This document shows positions 1 to 8,357 of a stretch of 24,219 nucleotides of DNA, one piece after another. Below the pieces are notes generated by a model. The model was not told the origin of the DNA. It did no database searches and saw only the letters and a program-made list of their open reading frames with translations. The number at the start of each line of letters is the position of its first letter. Position 1 is the first letter of the stretch. A program made the translations under genes and the position numbers. The stretch covers positions 1 through 24,219 of the forward strand of contig DASSKW010000131.1 of the NCBI GenBank assembly GCA_035690065.1, written 5' to 3'. The stretch is from DASSKW01 sp035690065. GTDB taxonomy: Bacteria; Pseudomonadota; Gammaproteobacteria; Natronospirales; REEB76.

Positions 1-162
1 GCCGAGATCCGCGCCCCGATGGCAATCACGGTGATCGGCGGCATGCTGTTCTCGACTCTGCTGACTCTGGTGGTAATACCGGTCGCCTACAGTCTGTTTG
101 ACCGCAAACGCGACGTGCCGGTACCCGCTGCGGATGTTGCCGAAGAAGGCAGCGCATCGTGA
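1..162 (+). CDS. RND efflux permease, C-terminal end (partial)
   Basis: The last 53 residues of a resistance-nodulation-division (RND) inner-membrane permease; the gene begins before the window. The visible protein starts AEIRAPMAITVIGG and continues through the hydrophobic stretch MLFSTLLTLVVIPVAYSLFD, the typical last transmembrane helix of RND pumps, followed by a short charged, disordered tail. Its TGA stop (160-162) overlaps the GTG start of the next permease in a GTGA overlap at 159-162, so the two are almost certainly co-transcribed and translationally coupled. Family knowledge: paired RND permeases can form heteromeric pumps, as MdtB/MdtC do. Whether that holds here is inference, and the substrate cannot be told. 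Confidence 0.85.
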   Translation, partial: AEIRAPMAITVIGGMLFSTLLTLVVIPVAYSLFDRKRDVPVPAADVAEEGSAS

Positions 163-3100
163 ATATCACCGAATTCGCACTCAAACGCCCGGTCACGGTG
201 CTGGTCATATTCACCTGTTTCGCGGCGATCGGGCTGATCGCTTCCCGACTGTTGCCGCTCGCATTCCTGCCGGACGTCGAATTTCCCTACATCCAGATCC
301 AGGTCCCTTATCAGGGTTCCAGTCCGGAAGAAGTCGAACGCCTCATCACCAAGCCGATCGAAGAATCACTCAGCACCTTGGGTGGCATCAAACGCATGCA
401 GTCCACCTCTGATGCCAACCAGGTACAGATATTTCTGGAACTGAACTGGGGCGAAAATGCCTCGGTCAAGGAAATCCAGGTACTGGATAAACTGGATGGC
501 ATCCGCGACCAGTTGCCGGCCGATGTGCGGCATATCAACGTAAATCGCGAAAGCGGCGCCGAGATCCCGATCCTGCAGATCCGGCTCTCCAGTAACCGCA
601 ATCTTTCACATTCCTATGAACTTCTGAACCGGGTGGTGAAATCACGCCTGCAACGAGTGGACGGTGTCTCGCATGTGGACCTGTACGGCGTGGAACCGAC
701 CGAGGTGCGGATCAATCTGCATGCAGAAGCCATCGCCGCTCATCATGTCGACCTGAACAAGCTCAATGACAAGCTGTTGCATAGCAATTTCTCGGTCAGC
801 GGCGGGACTATCACGGACGGTAACGAACGCCTGCTGGTGCAGATCAGCGATGAATACAAATCCCTGGACGACATCCGCAATCTGCTGATAACACCAGACC
901 TGCACCTCGGCGATATCGCGGATGTCGCCTACGCCAGTCCGGAGCGCACCTATGGCAGACATCTGGATGGGCACTACGCGATCGGCCTCGACATCTACAA
1001 GGAGACCGGCGCCAACATGGTCGAGGTCGCGCAGCGGGTGGTCAAGGAGATAGATGCCATCGGCAAACTGCCCGAGATGCAGGGCATCAATATCTTCTAC
1101 ATCAGCAATACCGCCGATGGCGTCAAGCAATCGCTCGGTAGCGTACTGAATGCCGGCCTGTTCGGCGCTTTGTTATCGCTAATCGTGTTGTATTACTTCC
1201 TGCGTCAGGTCTCGACCACCTTGATGGTGACACTGGCGGTGCCGTTCTCGCTGCTCATCGCACTGGCGGTCATGTACTTCATGGGGCTGTCACTGAATAT
1301 CTTCTCGATGATGGGGCTGATGCTCGCCATCGGCATGCTGGTGGACAACGCCGTAGTCGTAGTCGAAAACATCTTCCGTCACCGCAAGATGCATCCGGGT
1401 GATTCGGCGGCCGCTTCGATCAGCGGCGCCCGTGAGGTTGCGCTGGCAGTCACCACCGGTACTCTCACTACCATCATCGTATTTCTGCCCAACCTGTTCG
1501 GGGTCCAGAATCAGATCACCGTGTATCTGAAGCATGTCGCCATCACCATCGTGGTCTCGCTAATCGCATCGTTGTTCATCTCCTTGACTCTGATGCCGAT
1601 GCTCTCATCGCGTATCCCCGCCCCGAAAGAACAAAAAAAGAAGACCGGAGTGGAGCGGTTCACCGGAAGATACGAACAACTGCTCGGCTGGTCGCTGACC
1701 CACCGCTGGGCGATGGTCGGATTCATCGTGTTGGTCGTGATCACATCTGCAGTACCGATCGGGATGGTCAAGAAGGATATGTTCTCGAACGGCGACCCTA
1801 CCCGCCTGATGCTGAACTACAACCTGAACGGACATTATGCGCTTGGCACCGTGGAAGATTCCGTCAATCGGGTGGAAGCCTATCTGTTCGCACACAAGCA
1901 GGAGTTTGAATACAGTTCAATCTACAGTTATTACGACAACGGTCAGGCTCAGACCACGATCCTGTTGCGCGATGACCTGCCGGATCGCAAAAAAGCCGCG
2001 GTACTGAAACAGGAGATACGCAAGGGTCTGCCCGCGATCGCCATCGGTCATTTGAGTTTTGACGACCAAAGTGATGACAGCAACAGTATTCAGCTACAGC
2101 TCAACGGCGAATCGACCACTGTGCTGGAAGGGCTTACCACCAGTGTCACGCGGGTACTGAGCAGCATTCCGGGACTGGTGGATGTCCGGGCAGATGCGTT
2201 GACGGGCACTCGCGAGATCCATCTGCATGTGGATCCGGACCGGGCACGCCAATCCGGATTGAATGCGGCACAGATTGCCAACGCAGTGATGGTGGTGTTG
2301 CGTGGCGAGCAGCTTTCCGAATTCCGTGGCAAGGACGGTGAGATCGATATCCGCCTCGCTTATCAGAAAAGCGACCGGCAGACCCTGGATCAATTGCGCA
2401 ACCTCCAGCTCTACAATCCCGCAGGGCGGGCGGTACGGCTGGATTCGGTGGTCGATTTCAGTGTCAAAGACGGCCCGACCAGTATCGAACACACCAATCG
2501 CGCCACTTCGATCGGCATCACCCTGGGACTGGCACCGAAGATGACCTTCGACGAGTTGCGGCCTCGCATCAAGGCGGCGCTGGATAATCTCAAATTCCCA
2601 CCGGGGTATCAGTGGCAGTTTGGTCAGGGTGTGCAGCAGCAGGATGAATCGGCACAGACCATGGTGACCAACATGCTGTTGGCGGTGCTGATGATCTATA
2701 TCGTGATGGCGGCATTGTTCGAATCTCTGCTGCATCCCGCTGCGATCCTGAGCGGTATCCTGTTCTCGATCTTCGGTGTGTTCTGGTTCTTCCTCATCAC
2801 CAACACCACGTTCGACATCATGGCGATGATCGGCATCCTGATCCTGATGGGAGTGGTGGTAAACAATGGCATCGTGATGGTGGATCACATAAATCAGATG
2901 CGGCGTGAAGGCTGGTCACGTTTTGCGGCTGTCATCCAGGGTGCAAGTCATCGCCTGCGACCGATCCTGATGACCATGTCCACCACCATCCTTGGCCTGG
3001 TGCCGCTGGCTGTAAGCCAGACTCAACTGGGTGGCACAGGCCAGGGGCCACCCTACTTCCCGATGGCACGCGCCATCATCGGCGGCCTGGCGTTCTCGAC

Positions 3101-3233
3101 TGCCATCAGTCTGCTGGTGTTGCCAACCATCTATGTGCTGCTGGACGATCTCGGACTCTGGTCAACACGGGTATTCAGAAAAGCACGCGGCATGCAGACA
3201 GCAGGTGAGCAACCGGAGCCGGTGAGCGACTAA
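159..3233 (+). CDS. RND family efflux permease (HAE1-type), complete
   Basis: A 1024-residue inner-membrane drug/proton antiporter of the AcrB/MdtB/MdtC superfamily, of normal length. The GTG start has a GAAGG ribosome site about 8 bases upstream. It opens with MNITEFALKRPVTVLVIF, the usual first helix, followed by a periplasmic porter domain with the motifs FPYIQIQVPYQGSSPEEVE and IQVLDKLDGIRDQLP. Helices 2-6 contain GMLVDNAVVVVENIFRH, in which D396 matches the proton-relay Asp407 of AcrB but the neighbouring Asp408 position is N397. A second porter half and C-terminal helices follow, with VVVNNGIVMVDHINQM, where Asn902 lies about where AcrB has Lys940. These replacements occur in other RND branches, so the pump is probably functional but uses a variant relay. 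The substrate is unknown. The membrane-fusion partner should lie to the left of the window. Confidence 0.93.
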   Translation: MNITEFALKRPVTVLVIFTCFAAIGLIASRLLPLAFLPDVEFPYIQIQVPYQGSSPEEVERLITKPIEESLSTLGGIKRMQSTSDANQVQIFLELNWGENASVKEIQVLDKLDGIRDQLPADVRHINVNRESGAEIPILQIRLSSNRNLSHSYELLNRVVKSRLQRVDGVSHVDLYGVEPTEVRINLHAEAIAAHHVDLNKLNDKLLHSNFSVSGGTITDGNERLLVQISDEYKSLDDIRNLLITPDLHLGDIADVAYASPERTYGRHLDGHYAIGLDIYKETGANMVEVAQRVVKEIDAIGKLPEMQGINIFYISNTADGVKQSLGSVLNAGLFGALLSLIVLYYFLRQVSTTLMVTLAVPFSLLIALAVMYFMGLSLNIFSMMGLMLAIGMLVDNAVVVVENIFRHRKMHPGDSAAASISGAREVALAVTTGTLTTIIVFLPNLFGVQNQITVYLKHVAITIVVSLIASLFISLTLMPMLSSRIPAPKEQKKKTGVERFTGRYEQLLGWSLTHRWAMVGFIVLVVITSAVPIGMVKKDMFSNGDPTRLMLNYNLNGHYALGTVEDSVNRVEAYLFAHKQEFEYSSIYSYYDNGQAQTTILLRDDLPDRKKAAVLKQEIRKGLPAIAIGHLSFDDQSDDSNSIQLQLNGESTTVLEGLTTSVTRVLSSIPGLVDVRADALTGTREIHLHVDPDRARQSGLNAAQIANAVMVVLRGEQLSEFRGKDGEIDIRLAYQKSDRQTLDQLRNLQLYNPAGRAVRLDSVVDFSVKDGPTSIEHTNRATSIGITLGLAPKMTFDELRPRIKAALDNLKFPPGYQWQFGQGVQQQDESAQTMVTNMLLAVLMIYIVMAALFESLLHPAAILSGILFSIFGVFWFFLITNTTFDIMAMIGILILMGVVVNNGIVMVDHINQMRREGWSRFAAVIQGASHRLRPILMTMSTTILGLVPLAVSQTQLGGTGQGPPYFPMARAIIGGLAFSTAISLLVLPTIYVLLDDLGLWSTRVFRKARGMQTAGEQPEPVSD

Positions 3234-3239
3234 GAAAGA

Positions 3240-4373
3240 TCAATCGGCATTTATGCCTGTGACTTTCAACTCCGGTTTCTCCTCGGCCTTTTCCGGAGGC
3301 TGTAACAACAGGGTCTGCAGGTCCCAGTAATTGAGTCGCAGTACATTGACGCCCAAGGCACGCGCTTCCGCATCGATGGTCGGCGCACTCTGTGAACTGG
3401 GCATCAGGTAATCAAGGCAGGATTCTTCCGGGATCGTGTCCTGTGGGCCGGTGAAGACAGCTTTCTGGCGCAGATACTCGGTACGGTGTTTGAGCTTGTC
3501 GGGCCGCGTCTTGTCGTTACGCAACTTCACCACGACTTCATGCACCTGATTGCCGATAACCAGACACTCCTTGCCCATACCGAAATTGATATCCGAGACC
3601 AGCTTGGTACCGGCACTGCGCGCCATATCGGAGATGTTGTACTCGGTAAAATGCAGATACAGATACTGCGCCAGCGACAATAACGCCAGATTGATGGCAC
3701 GCCGGGCCGGGATACCGATACCGCCCCACGCCGGCGGCTTGAGTTTCTTGGTCTGATCTATACGCGCAAGTATGTCGCGTTTCTTGGTTTCCAGCGGCTG
3801 CAACTGCTCGCTGGCGTTGATGATGTCGTTCTCCAGACGCTTGCGTTTGCCGCGATGCCAGAACCGGGTCAGCTTCGCCAACCCCTGCTGCATCTCATTG
3901 ATGCCGGACTGCACTGACGTCTGTTCCCGGTCCACGCCCAACAGTTGTTTGGCGAGTTCATCGAGCTTGAATTTACGATCGCGTTCGAAATCTTCCAGGA
4001 ACTTGCCACGTTCCACCTGATCCTGCCGGGTGCTGAGATCCTGGGCGAGAGCACGAATCTGGTTACGGCAGGTATTCCACACCGCCTGCAACCGGTAATA
4101 AAGGATGGCGTTCTGGCCTTTTTCCGGATCCGCCAGCATCTGTTCGAGTGTCGTGAGCTGGCGATACAATTCACCGTGACGCAGACGCAGATCTTCCACG
4201 TCGGCTTTCAATACATCTCGTTCTGCAGCAACCTCTTCGAGTTCGCGCTTGAGCAGATTGCGGTTCTCGAATATCTTTACCAGTTCGGCATGATGATCGG
4301 CGGCGACATCACTGGCGCCCTGCTTGCCTTTTGCGGAGCGAGCCTGATCCGGTTTTTTCGACTGCTTCGACAC
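3240..4373 (-). CDS. coiled-coil protein of unknown function
   Basis: I do not recognise this family. The reading frame is open to 4547, but I start it at the GTG at 4373 because a purine-rich ribosome site (GGAGAGGAG) lies about 9 bases upstream; this gives 377 residues. The N-terminus is basic and Lys/Gln/Ser-rich (MSKQSKKPDQARSAKGKQ). A long charged heptad-like region follows, roughly residues 35-220, with stretches such as ELEEVAAERDVLKADVEDLR, predicted to form coiled coil. The last third looks globular (PAWGGIGIPARRAINLALLS, then INFGMGKECLVIGNQVHEVV) and ends in a Glu/Lys-rich tail. No signal peptide or membrane segment is visible, so it is probably cytoplasmic. It lies downstream of the DUF1249 gene on the same strand, after a 202-base gap, and converges on the RND pump with a 6-base gap. 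Real gene likely; role unknown. Confidence 0.8.
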   Translation of the reverse strand: MSKQSKKPDQARSAKGKQGASDVAADHHAELVKIFENRNLLKRELEEVAAERDVLKADVEDLRLRHGELYRQLTTLEQMLADPEKGQNAILYYRLQAVWNTCRNQIRALAQDLSTRQDQVERGKFLEDFERDRKFKLDELAKQLLGVDREQTSVQSGINEMQQGLAKLTRFWHRGKRKRLENDIINASEQLQPLETKKRDILARIDQTKKLKPPAWGGIGIPARRAINLALLSLAQYLYLHFTEYNISDMARSAGTKLVSDINFGMGKECLVIGNQVHEVVVKLRNDKTRPDKLKHRTEYLRQKAVFTGPQDTIPEESCLDYLMPSSQSAPTIDAEARALGVNVLRLNYWDLQTLLLQPPEKAEEKPELKVTGINAD

Positions 4374-4575
4374 TTGAACTTTCTCCTCTCCTCCCCTTCC
4401 AAAGCCGCGCCACACTAGCATATAACTCATGAAAAAACGGTGGCTTGGATACATAATACCGTGCGGCTTCGAGACCCGGCCACATCTGGTCAGGATGGCA
4501 GGCGCACGAATACTGCTCGACTCGGATCCGTGGGCAATCGGAACCAAAATCTGGTGGGATCGGGAATCCGGTATT

Positions 4576-5031
4576 TCAGACGGTACGGAAGCGGTGCCTG
4601 TGATCCAGACAATATTCCAGCCACTTGTTGAGCATGATATTCAGAGACCAGCGACGTTCCAATTCGCTGGTCGTCGGCAATATCAAACCACGCAACGCTT
4701 CATGTCGTGGACTATCACAGCAACTGAGCGCTTCCGCCAGACGTGCGTCGTGATAGACACGCAACAACAGATCGGGATCGCACTGAAGGCTGTCCGTGGA
4801 TTCGAAATGGTAGGTCATATGCAATGAAGTCGTATAGCGACAGCGTTCTACGCGGGTGACATGCAGATTCAGATCCGTCTCGCTTGAGGAAACCGAGCGT
4901 TGCGGCAAGGCCGATACATTACCCAGCAACTGCCGCATCCGCGCATGGTTGCTCTCGTACAATGCCATCAACCCGGCAAAACTGCGGGGTTTTACCAGTC
5001 GGATCTTGTGCCTGACGGTTTCGACGAACAT
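4576..5031 (-). CDS. DUF1249 family protein (YqiB-like)
   Basis: A 151-residue soluble protein of the DUF1249 family, whose E. coli member is YqiB, function unknown. Diagnostic matches are in the C-terminal half: RVYHDARLAEAL near residue 90 and NKWLEYCLDHRHRF at the end, as in YqiB (VRLYHDAMVAEV and FLADWLRYCLAHG). The central VTRVERCRYTTSLHMTYHF matches the YqiB segment with the ESTRYTT motif. The length is slightly above YqiB (about 140). No signal peptide is seen. The ATG start at 5031 has no clear Shine-Dalgarno site. The gene is divergent from phosphoglucomutase with only 67 bases between starts. In E. coli the family lies next to nudF and cpdA; neither is present here. Confidence 0.85.
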   Translation of the reverse strand: MFVETVRHKIRLVKPRSFAGLMALYESNHARMRQLLGNVSALPQRSVSSSETDLNLHVTRVERCRYTTSLHMTYHFESTDSLQCDPDLLLRVYHDARLAEALSCCDSPRHEALRGLILPTTSELERRWSLNIMLNKWLEYCLDHRHRFRTV

Positions 5032-5041
5032 GGCAGGACTA

Positions 5042-5048
5042 TATCATA
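5042..5048. promoter_or_regulatory. possible shared -10 region for divergent DUF1249 gene and pgm
   Basis: The 67-base space between the divergent starts contains TATCAT (5042-5047, plus) overlapping TATGAT (5043-5048, minus). Each matches the sigma-70 -10 hexamer at five of six positions. No convincing -35 hexamer stands at 16-18 bases on either strand. If the minus-strand hexamer is used, the DUF1249 transcript would begin only a few bases before its ATG. Confidence 0.3.
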
Positions 5049-5098
5049 GGCCCCCAATCCGGCAGACTTGGCAAACAGGCAATAATAGAGGCATGATG

Positions 5099-6730
5099 AT
5101 GGTTCTCTCCGTCCCGACCAGACCTTCACCGGACCAGAAACCCGGTACCGCCGGACTGCGCAAACCGGTCAGCATATTCAAGCAACCGCATTACCTCGAA
5201 AACTTCCTGCAAGCTGTGTTCGATACCTGCCCGGAACTGGAAGGTGGTTCACTGGTCGTCGGCGGCGATGGCCGGTACTTCAACCGCGAGGCGATCGCCA
5301 TCCTGCTGCGCATGGCAGCGGCGAATGGCGTCAGCAAGGCCCTGGTGGGCCGGCAAGGTCTGTTATCCACCCCCGCCGCATCGTTGATGATCCCGCACTT
5401 CGGCGCCGCAGGTGGCTTCATCCTCACCGCGAGTCACAACCCCGGCGGAGACGATGGCGACTTCGGTATCAAGTTCAATGTCGCAAACGGTGGGCAGGCT
5501 TCCGAGACTCTCACTGACAGCATCCATGCACGTACACGCAGCATCGACCGTTATCTGATCCTGGAAGATGAGACACCTATAGATATCGATCACCTCGGAC
5601 GACATCAACTGGGTGGCATGCAGATCGAGATCGTTGATCCAGTCAGCCATTACGCGGATACGCTCGAACGCCTGTTCGATTTTGGAAAGATCAGATCCTT
5701 GTTGAGCGATCCCGCTTTCCAGATGCGCTTCGATGCCCTGCACGCGGTGACCGGCCCCTATGCACTGGAACTGTTTGAAAAACGTCTCGGCGCCCGGTCT
5801 GGCAGTATCCTGAATGCGAAACCACTACCGGATTTCGGCGGCGGCCACCCCGATCCCAACCCGCACGATGCGGCGCGGTTGGTAGAATCGTTCATGGCAG
5901 ACGATGCGCCGGCATTCGGCGGCGCCTCCGATGGCGATGGCGACCGCAACATGATCCTGGGACGCGGCGTCGTGGTCTCGCCAGGCGACAGTCTCGCTGT
6001 CATGACAGCAAACGCCCATCTCATCTCCGGCTATCGTGATGGACTGGCGGGTGTCGCCCGCTCCATGCCGACCAGCCATGCGGTGGATCGCGTGGCGAAA
6101 CGACTTGGCATCCCGTGCTACGAAACTCCTACCGGCTGGCGGTTCTTCTGCAACCTGCTCGATGCGGGCAGGATCACGCTGTGCGGTGAGGAAAGCTTCG
6201 GCACCAGCAGCAATCACGCGCGCGAGAAGGACGGTTTGTGGGCGGTATTGTTCTGGCTGAATCTGCTCGCGGTACGCAAACGATCCGTCCAGGAGGTCCT
6301 CGCTGAACACTGGCGACAATATGGACGCGACTTCTTCCAGCGCGAGGATTACTTCATCGCCGATGCAGATTCGGCGCGTGAGTTGATGCAGGGATTGGAC
6401 GCACGGCTGGCATCCCTGCCCGGCAAGCAGATGGGTGGGCTCACCATCCAGAGCGCTGACAACTTCACCTATCGCGATCCGGTGGACGGCAGCGAAAGCC
6501 GCAACCAGGGCCTGCGGATCACGACTACGGATGGGGCGCGCATCGTGTACCGGTTGTCCGGCACCGGCACCCACGGCGCGACGTTGCGGGTGTATCTGGA
6601 ACGGCACGAGCCGGATGTTGCGAAGCAGTCGATTGCGGCGTCGGCAGCGCTAAGGGCACTGTCGCGTGCAGCGCACGGGATTGCGGCGCTTGATAGACTG
6701 GGACTGAACCAACCGGACAGCGTAACTTGA
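5099..6730 (+). CDS. pgm: phosphoglucomutase, alpha-D-glucose phosphate-specific
   Basis: Interconverts glucose 1-phosphate and glucose 6-phosphate, linking glycolysis and gluconeogenesis to glycogen and sugar-nucleotide synthesis; cytoplasmic. All four family loops are visible. The phosphoserine loop is TASHNPGG with Ser112, and the Mg2+ loop is DGDGDR with D278, D280 and D282. The sugar-binding loop is CGEESFGT at 362-369, followed by SSNHAREKDGLWAVL, and the phosphate-binding loop is RLSGTGTHGATLR from R485. The CGEESFGT loop, the loop spacing and the 543-residue length fit the alpha-PGM (PGM1-like) family rather than PMM/PGM AlgC. Three ATGs stand in a row at 5093, 5096 and 5099. I chose 5099 because AGAGG at 5087-5091 is then about 7 bases away. 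The gene is monocistronic, followed by about 200 bases containing a REP-like palindrome. Confidence 0.93.
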   Translation: MVLSVPTRPSPDQKPGTAGLRKPVSIFKQPHYLENFLQAVFDTCPELEGGSLVVGGDGRYFNREAIAILLRMAAANGVSKALVGRQGLLSTPAASLMIPHFGAAGGFILTASHNPGGDDGDFGIKFNVANGGQASETLTDSIHARTRSIDRYLILEDETPIDIDHLGRHQLGGMQIEIVDPVSHYADTLERLFDFGKIRSLLSDPAFQMRFDALHAVTGPYALELFEKRLGARSGSILNAKPLPDFGGGHPDPNPHDAARLVESFMADDAPAFGGASDGDGDRNMILGRGVVVSPGDSLAVMTANAHLISGYRDGLAGVARSMPTSHAVDRVAKRLGIPCYETPTGWRFFCNLLDAGRITLCGEESFGTSSNHAREKDGLWAVLFWLNLLAVRKRSVQEVLAEHWRQYGRDFFQREDYFIADADSARELMQGLDARLASLPGKQMGGLTIQSADNFTYRDPVDGSESRNQGLRITTTDGARIVYRLSGTGTHGATLRVYLERHEPDVAKQSIAASAALRALSRAAHGIAALDRLGLNQPDSVT

Positions 6731-6785
6731 GTTGGCTGGTCATTCATCCATTCAGCAGTAATGACAACACGACTGCTTTACCCTC

Positions 6786-6805
6786 ATTCCGGCAAAAACC
6801 GGAAT
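6786..6805. repeat. REP-like palindrome, single copy
   Basis: ATTCCGG (6786-6792) and CCGGAAT (6799-6805) form a perfect 7-bp stem around the loop CAAAAA. Read on the minus strand it gives GGATTCCGGTTTTTGCCGG followed by AATGA, the form of widespread proteobacterial intergenic REP-type elements. It lies 56 bases after the pgm stop and could damp or end the transcript, but no T-run follows. The rest of 6731-6929 shows nothing else I can support. Confidence 0.55.
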
Positions 6806-6929
6806 CCAGTTCCTGATTGAACAGGCTTCGACCGCATCCATCGGAACCGGTTTCCGGACCGGCAATAAACAACGCTGCGCAGCCACTTGTTCAGCCGTCT
6901 TCGTACGCAAGTTCTTCGTCGAGAATGTA

Positions 6930-7325
6930 TCAAGCATGGGTACCCTCACCCCAAGCCTTCTTATCCCAGGCGCGAAGGATGCAATGTGAGATCCAAAGAT
7001 TGATTGCCGGCAGGATCAACCCGGCTTCAAGGGGCGTAAAGAACACGATGGATATGACGATTTGCCTCAGTCCCACGCTGGCTGCAGCCGGCTCGCATGC
7101 CTTGATGGCCTTGTGCGTGATCACTGTATAGGTGAGAACCGGAACGATGGTAATCAAGGTCAGCCACAGCGACGAAACAACTGCGATACGCGTCGTCTCG
7201 GTGGCAGCGAATGCGCAGGTAGAGGTAAACCATCCAACATGAAATACATAGATCCTGAATAACAGCAAACGCTTTTTGCGCAACCGTTCCATCAGCATGA
7301 CTTTGTTGGCGGCTCCGATGCTCAA
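6930..7325 (-). CDS. small membrane protein of unknown function
   Basis: I do not recognise this gene. It encodes 131 residues from a TTG start at 7325, chosen because AAGGG lies 7 bases upstream; the next in-frame ATG (7298) has no well-placed site. A basic N-terminus (MERLRKKRLLLFRIYVF) leads into about four hydrophobic stretches. These are near residues 20-40, 48-69 (VVSSLWLTLITIVPVLTYTV), 86-97 (RQIVISIVFFTP) and 98-117 (LEAGLILPAINLWISHCILR). This suggests an integral inner-membrane protein. It stands alone between the REP-like palindrome and ppsR, about 120 bases downstream of ppsR. The hydrophobic pattern and start site support a real gene, but I see no motif of a named family. Confidence 0.55.
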   Translation of the reverse strand: MSIGAANKVMLMERLRKKRLLLFRIYVFHVGWFTSTCAFAATETTRIAVVSSLWLTLITIVPVLTYTVITHKAIKACEPAAASVGLRQIVISIVFFTPLEAGLILPAINLWISHCILRAWDKKAWGEGTHA

Positions 7326-7445
7326 ACCGATACCCTTATCATCCGGAAATTCACGCCGCTTGCAGCCGCTCAGACTCGTCCTGGGATTGCTTCACTAATG
7401 CTCGCAATGACACTGCAGTTCCAAGGCGCTGCTCCACCCCAGCCT

Positions 7446-8267
7446 TCAATACCGCCGCTTGATCCCGGTCTGATGCAGGATCGTGGTCGCGATCTCCTCG
7501 ATCGACGGATGTGTGGTATTCATGTGCAGCACGCCCGCGGCATGAAAGATCCCCTCCGCCTGCTGCACCTCATATTTCACCTGATCCGACGAAGCATAGC
7601 GACTGTCCGGACGCCGCTGATGCCGGATCTGCTGCAAGCGTTGCGGCTCGATCGTCAGTCCATACAATTTGCTGCGATAAGGTATCAACACGTCCGGTAA
7701 CCGCCCGCGCGCCAGATCTTCATCGGTAAGCGGATAATTCGCGGCATGGATACCGAATTGCAGTGCCAGATACAGGCAAGTCGGGGTCTTGCCGGAACGC
7801 GATACGCCCACCAGGATTACATCGGCTTCGGGATAATGCTTGGTGGTGATGCCGTCGTCGTTGGCGAGCACGAAATTTACTGCATCAATACGCTGTATGT
7901 AGGCGGCATTGTCCGCCGAGGCATGGGCTCGACCCGCGGTATGCGAGGATTTCATGCCCAGCTCCCGTTCCAGCGGGCCGATGAAGGTATCGAAGAAATC
8001 CAGGTACAGGGCTTCGCTACGCTGGATGATGACGCGCACTGTGTCATCCACGATGGTGCTGAACACGATGGGCCGGACGCCGTCTTCGGCGCCTGCGGCA
8101 TTGATGCTGGCTACCGCCTCGTTTGCCTTGTCAACGCTGGCTATAAATGGCAGAGTCACCTGCCTGACCCCCGCCCCGTTGAACTGGCTCATGAGGCTCC
8201 GGCCCAGGGCTTCTGCCGTGATACCGGTCCGGTCCGAGACGAAGAATACGGTTCTTTGTTTTTCCAT
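7446..8267 (-). CDS. ppsR: PEP synthase regulatory kinase/phosphorylase
   Basis: Bifunctional regulator of PEP synthase (PSRP family, formerly DUF299). It inactivates PpsA by ADP-dependent phosphorylation of a threonine in the active-site loop and restores it by Pi-dependent dephosphorylation. It has 273 residues, the usual length. It opens with MEKQRTVFFVSDRTGITAEA, the conserved PSRP N-terminus, and contains the family P-loop GVSRSGKT at residues 154-161, followed by YPLTDEDL. The frame is open to 8699, but the ATG at 8267 fits the family N-terminus, and a longer version would run into ppsA. No strong ribosome site is visible. Divergent from ppsA with a 90-base spacer, the arrangement known in E. 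coli, which strongly supports the assignment. Confidence 0.95.
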   Translation of the reverse strand: MEKQRTVFFVSDRTGITAEALGRSLMSQFNGAGVRQVTLPFIASVDKANEAVASINAAGAEDGVRPIVFSTIVDDTVRVIIQRSEALYLDFFDTFIGPLERELGMKSSHTAGRAHASADNAAYIQRIDAVNFVLANDDGITTKHYPEADVILVGVSRSGKTPTCLYLALQFGIHAANYPLTDEDLARGRLPDVLIPYRSKLYGLTIEPQRLQQIRHQRRPDSRYASSDQVKYEVQQAEGIFHAAGVLHMNTTHPSIEEIATTILHQTGIKRRY

Positions 8268-8357
8268 GCTGCTGCTATCTGAGATAATGGCGTGGATGAA
8301 ATGGCGGTATCCCAGTATACCTTCAGCTAGCCCCTCCTCACGTGCAAGGACTGGATC
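8268..8357. promoter_or_regulatory. divergent ppsR/ppsA intergenic promoter region
   Basis: This 90-base spacer must hold both promoters. GGTATCCCAGTATACC (8307-8322) carries TATACT on the minus strand (8314-8319, five of six to the -10 consensus) and TATACC on the plus strand (8316-8321). Neither has a good -35, which may indicate activator dependence. The ppsA ribosome site AAGGA is at 8346-8350. Confidence 0.35.

Noticed and set aside
2094..2888. A 264-codon minus-strand frame within the RND gene.
   Set aside because: Antisense shadow of a confident gene with a low-complexity His/Asp/Gln composition.
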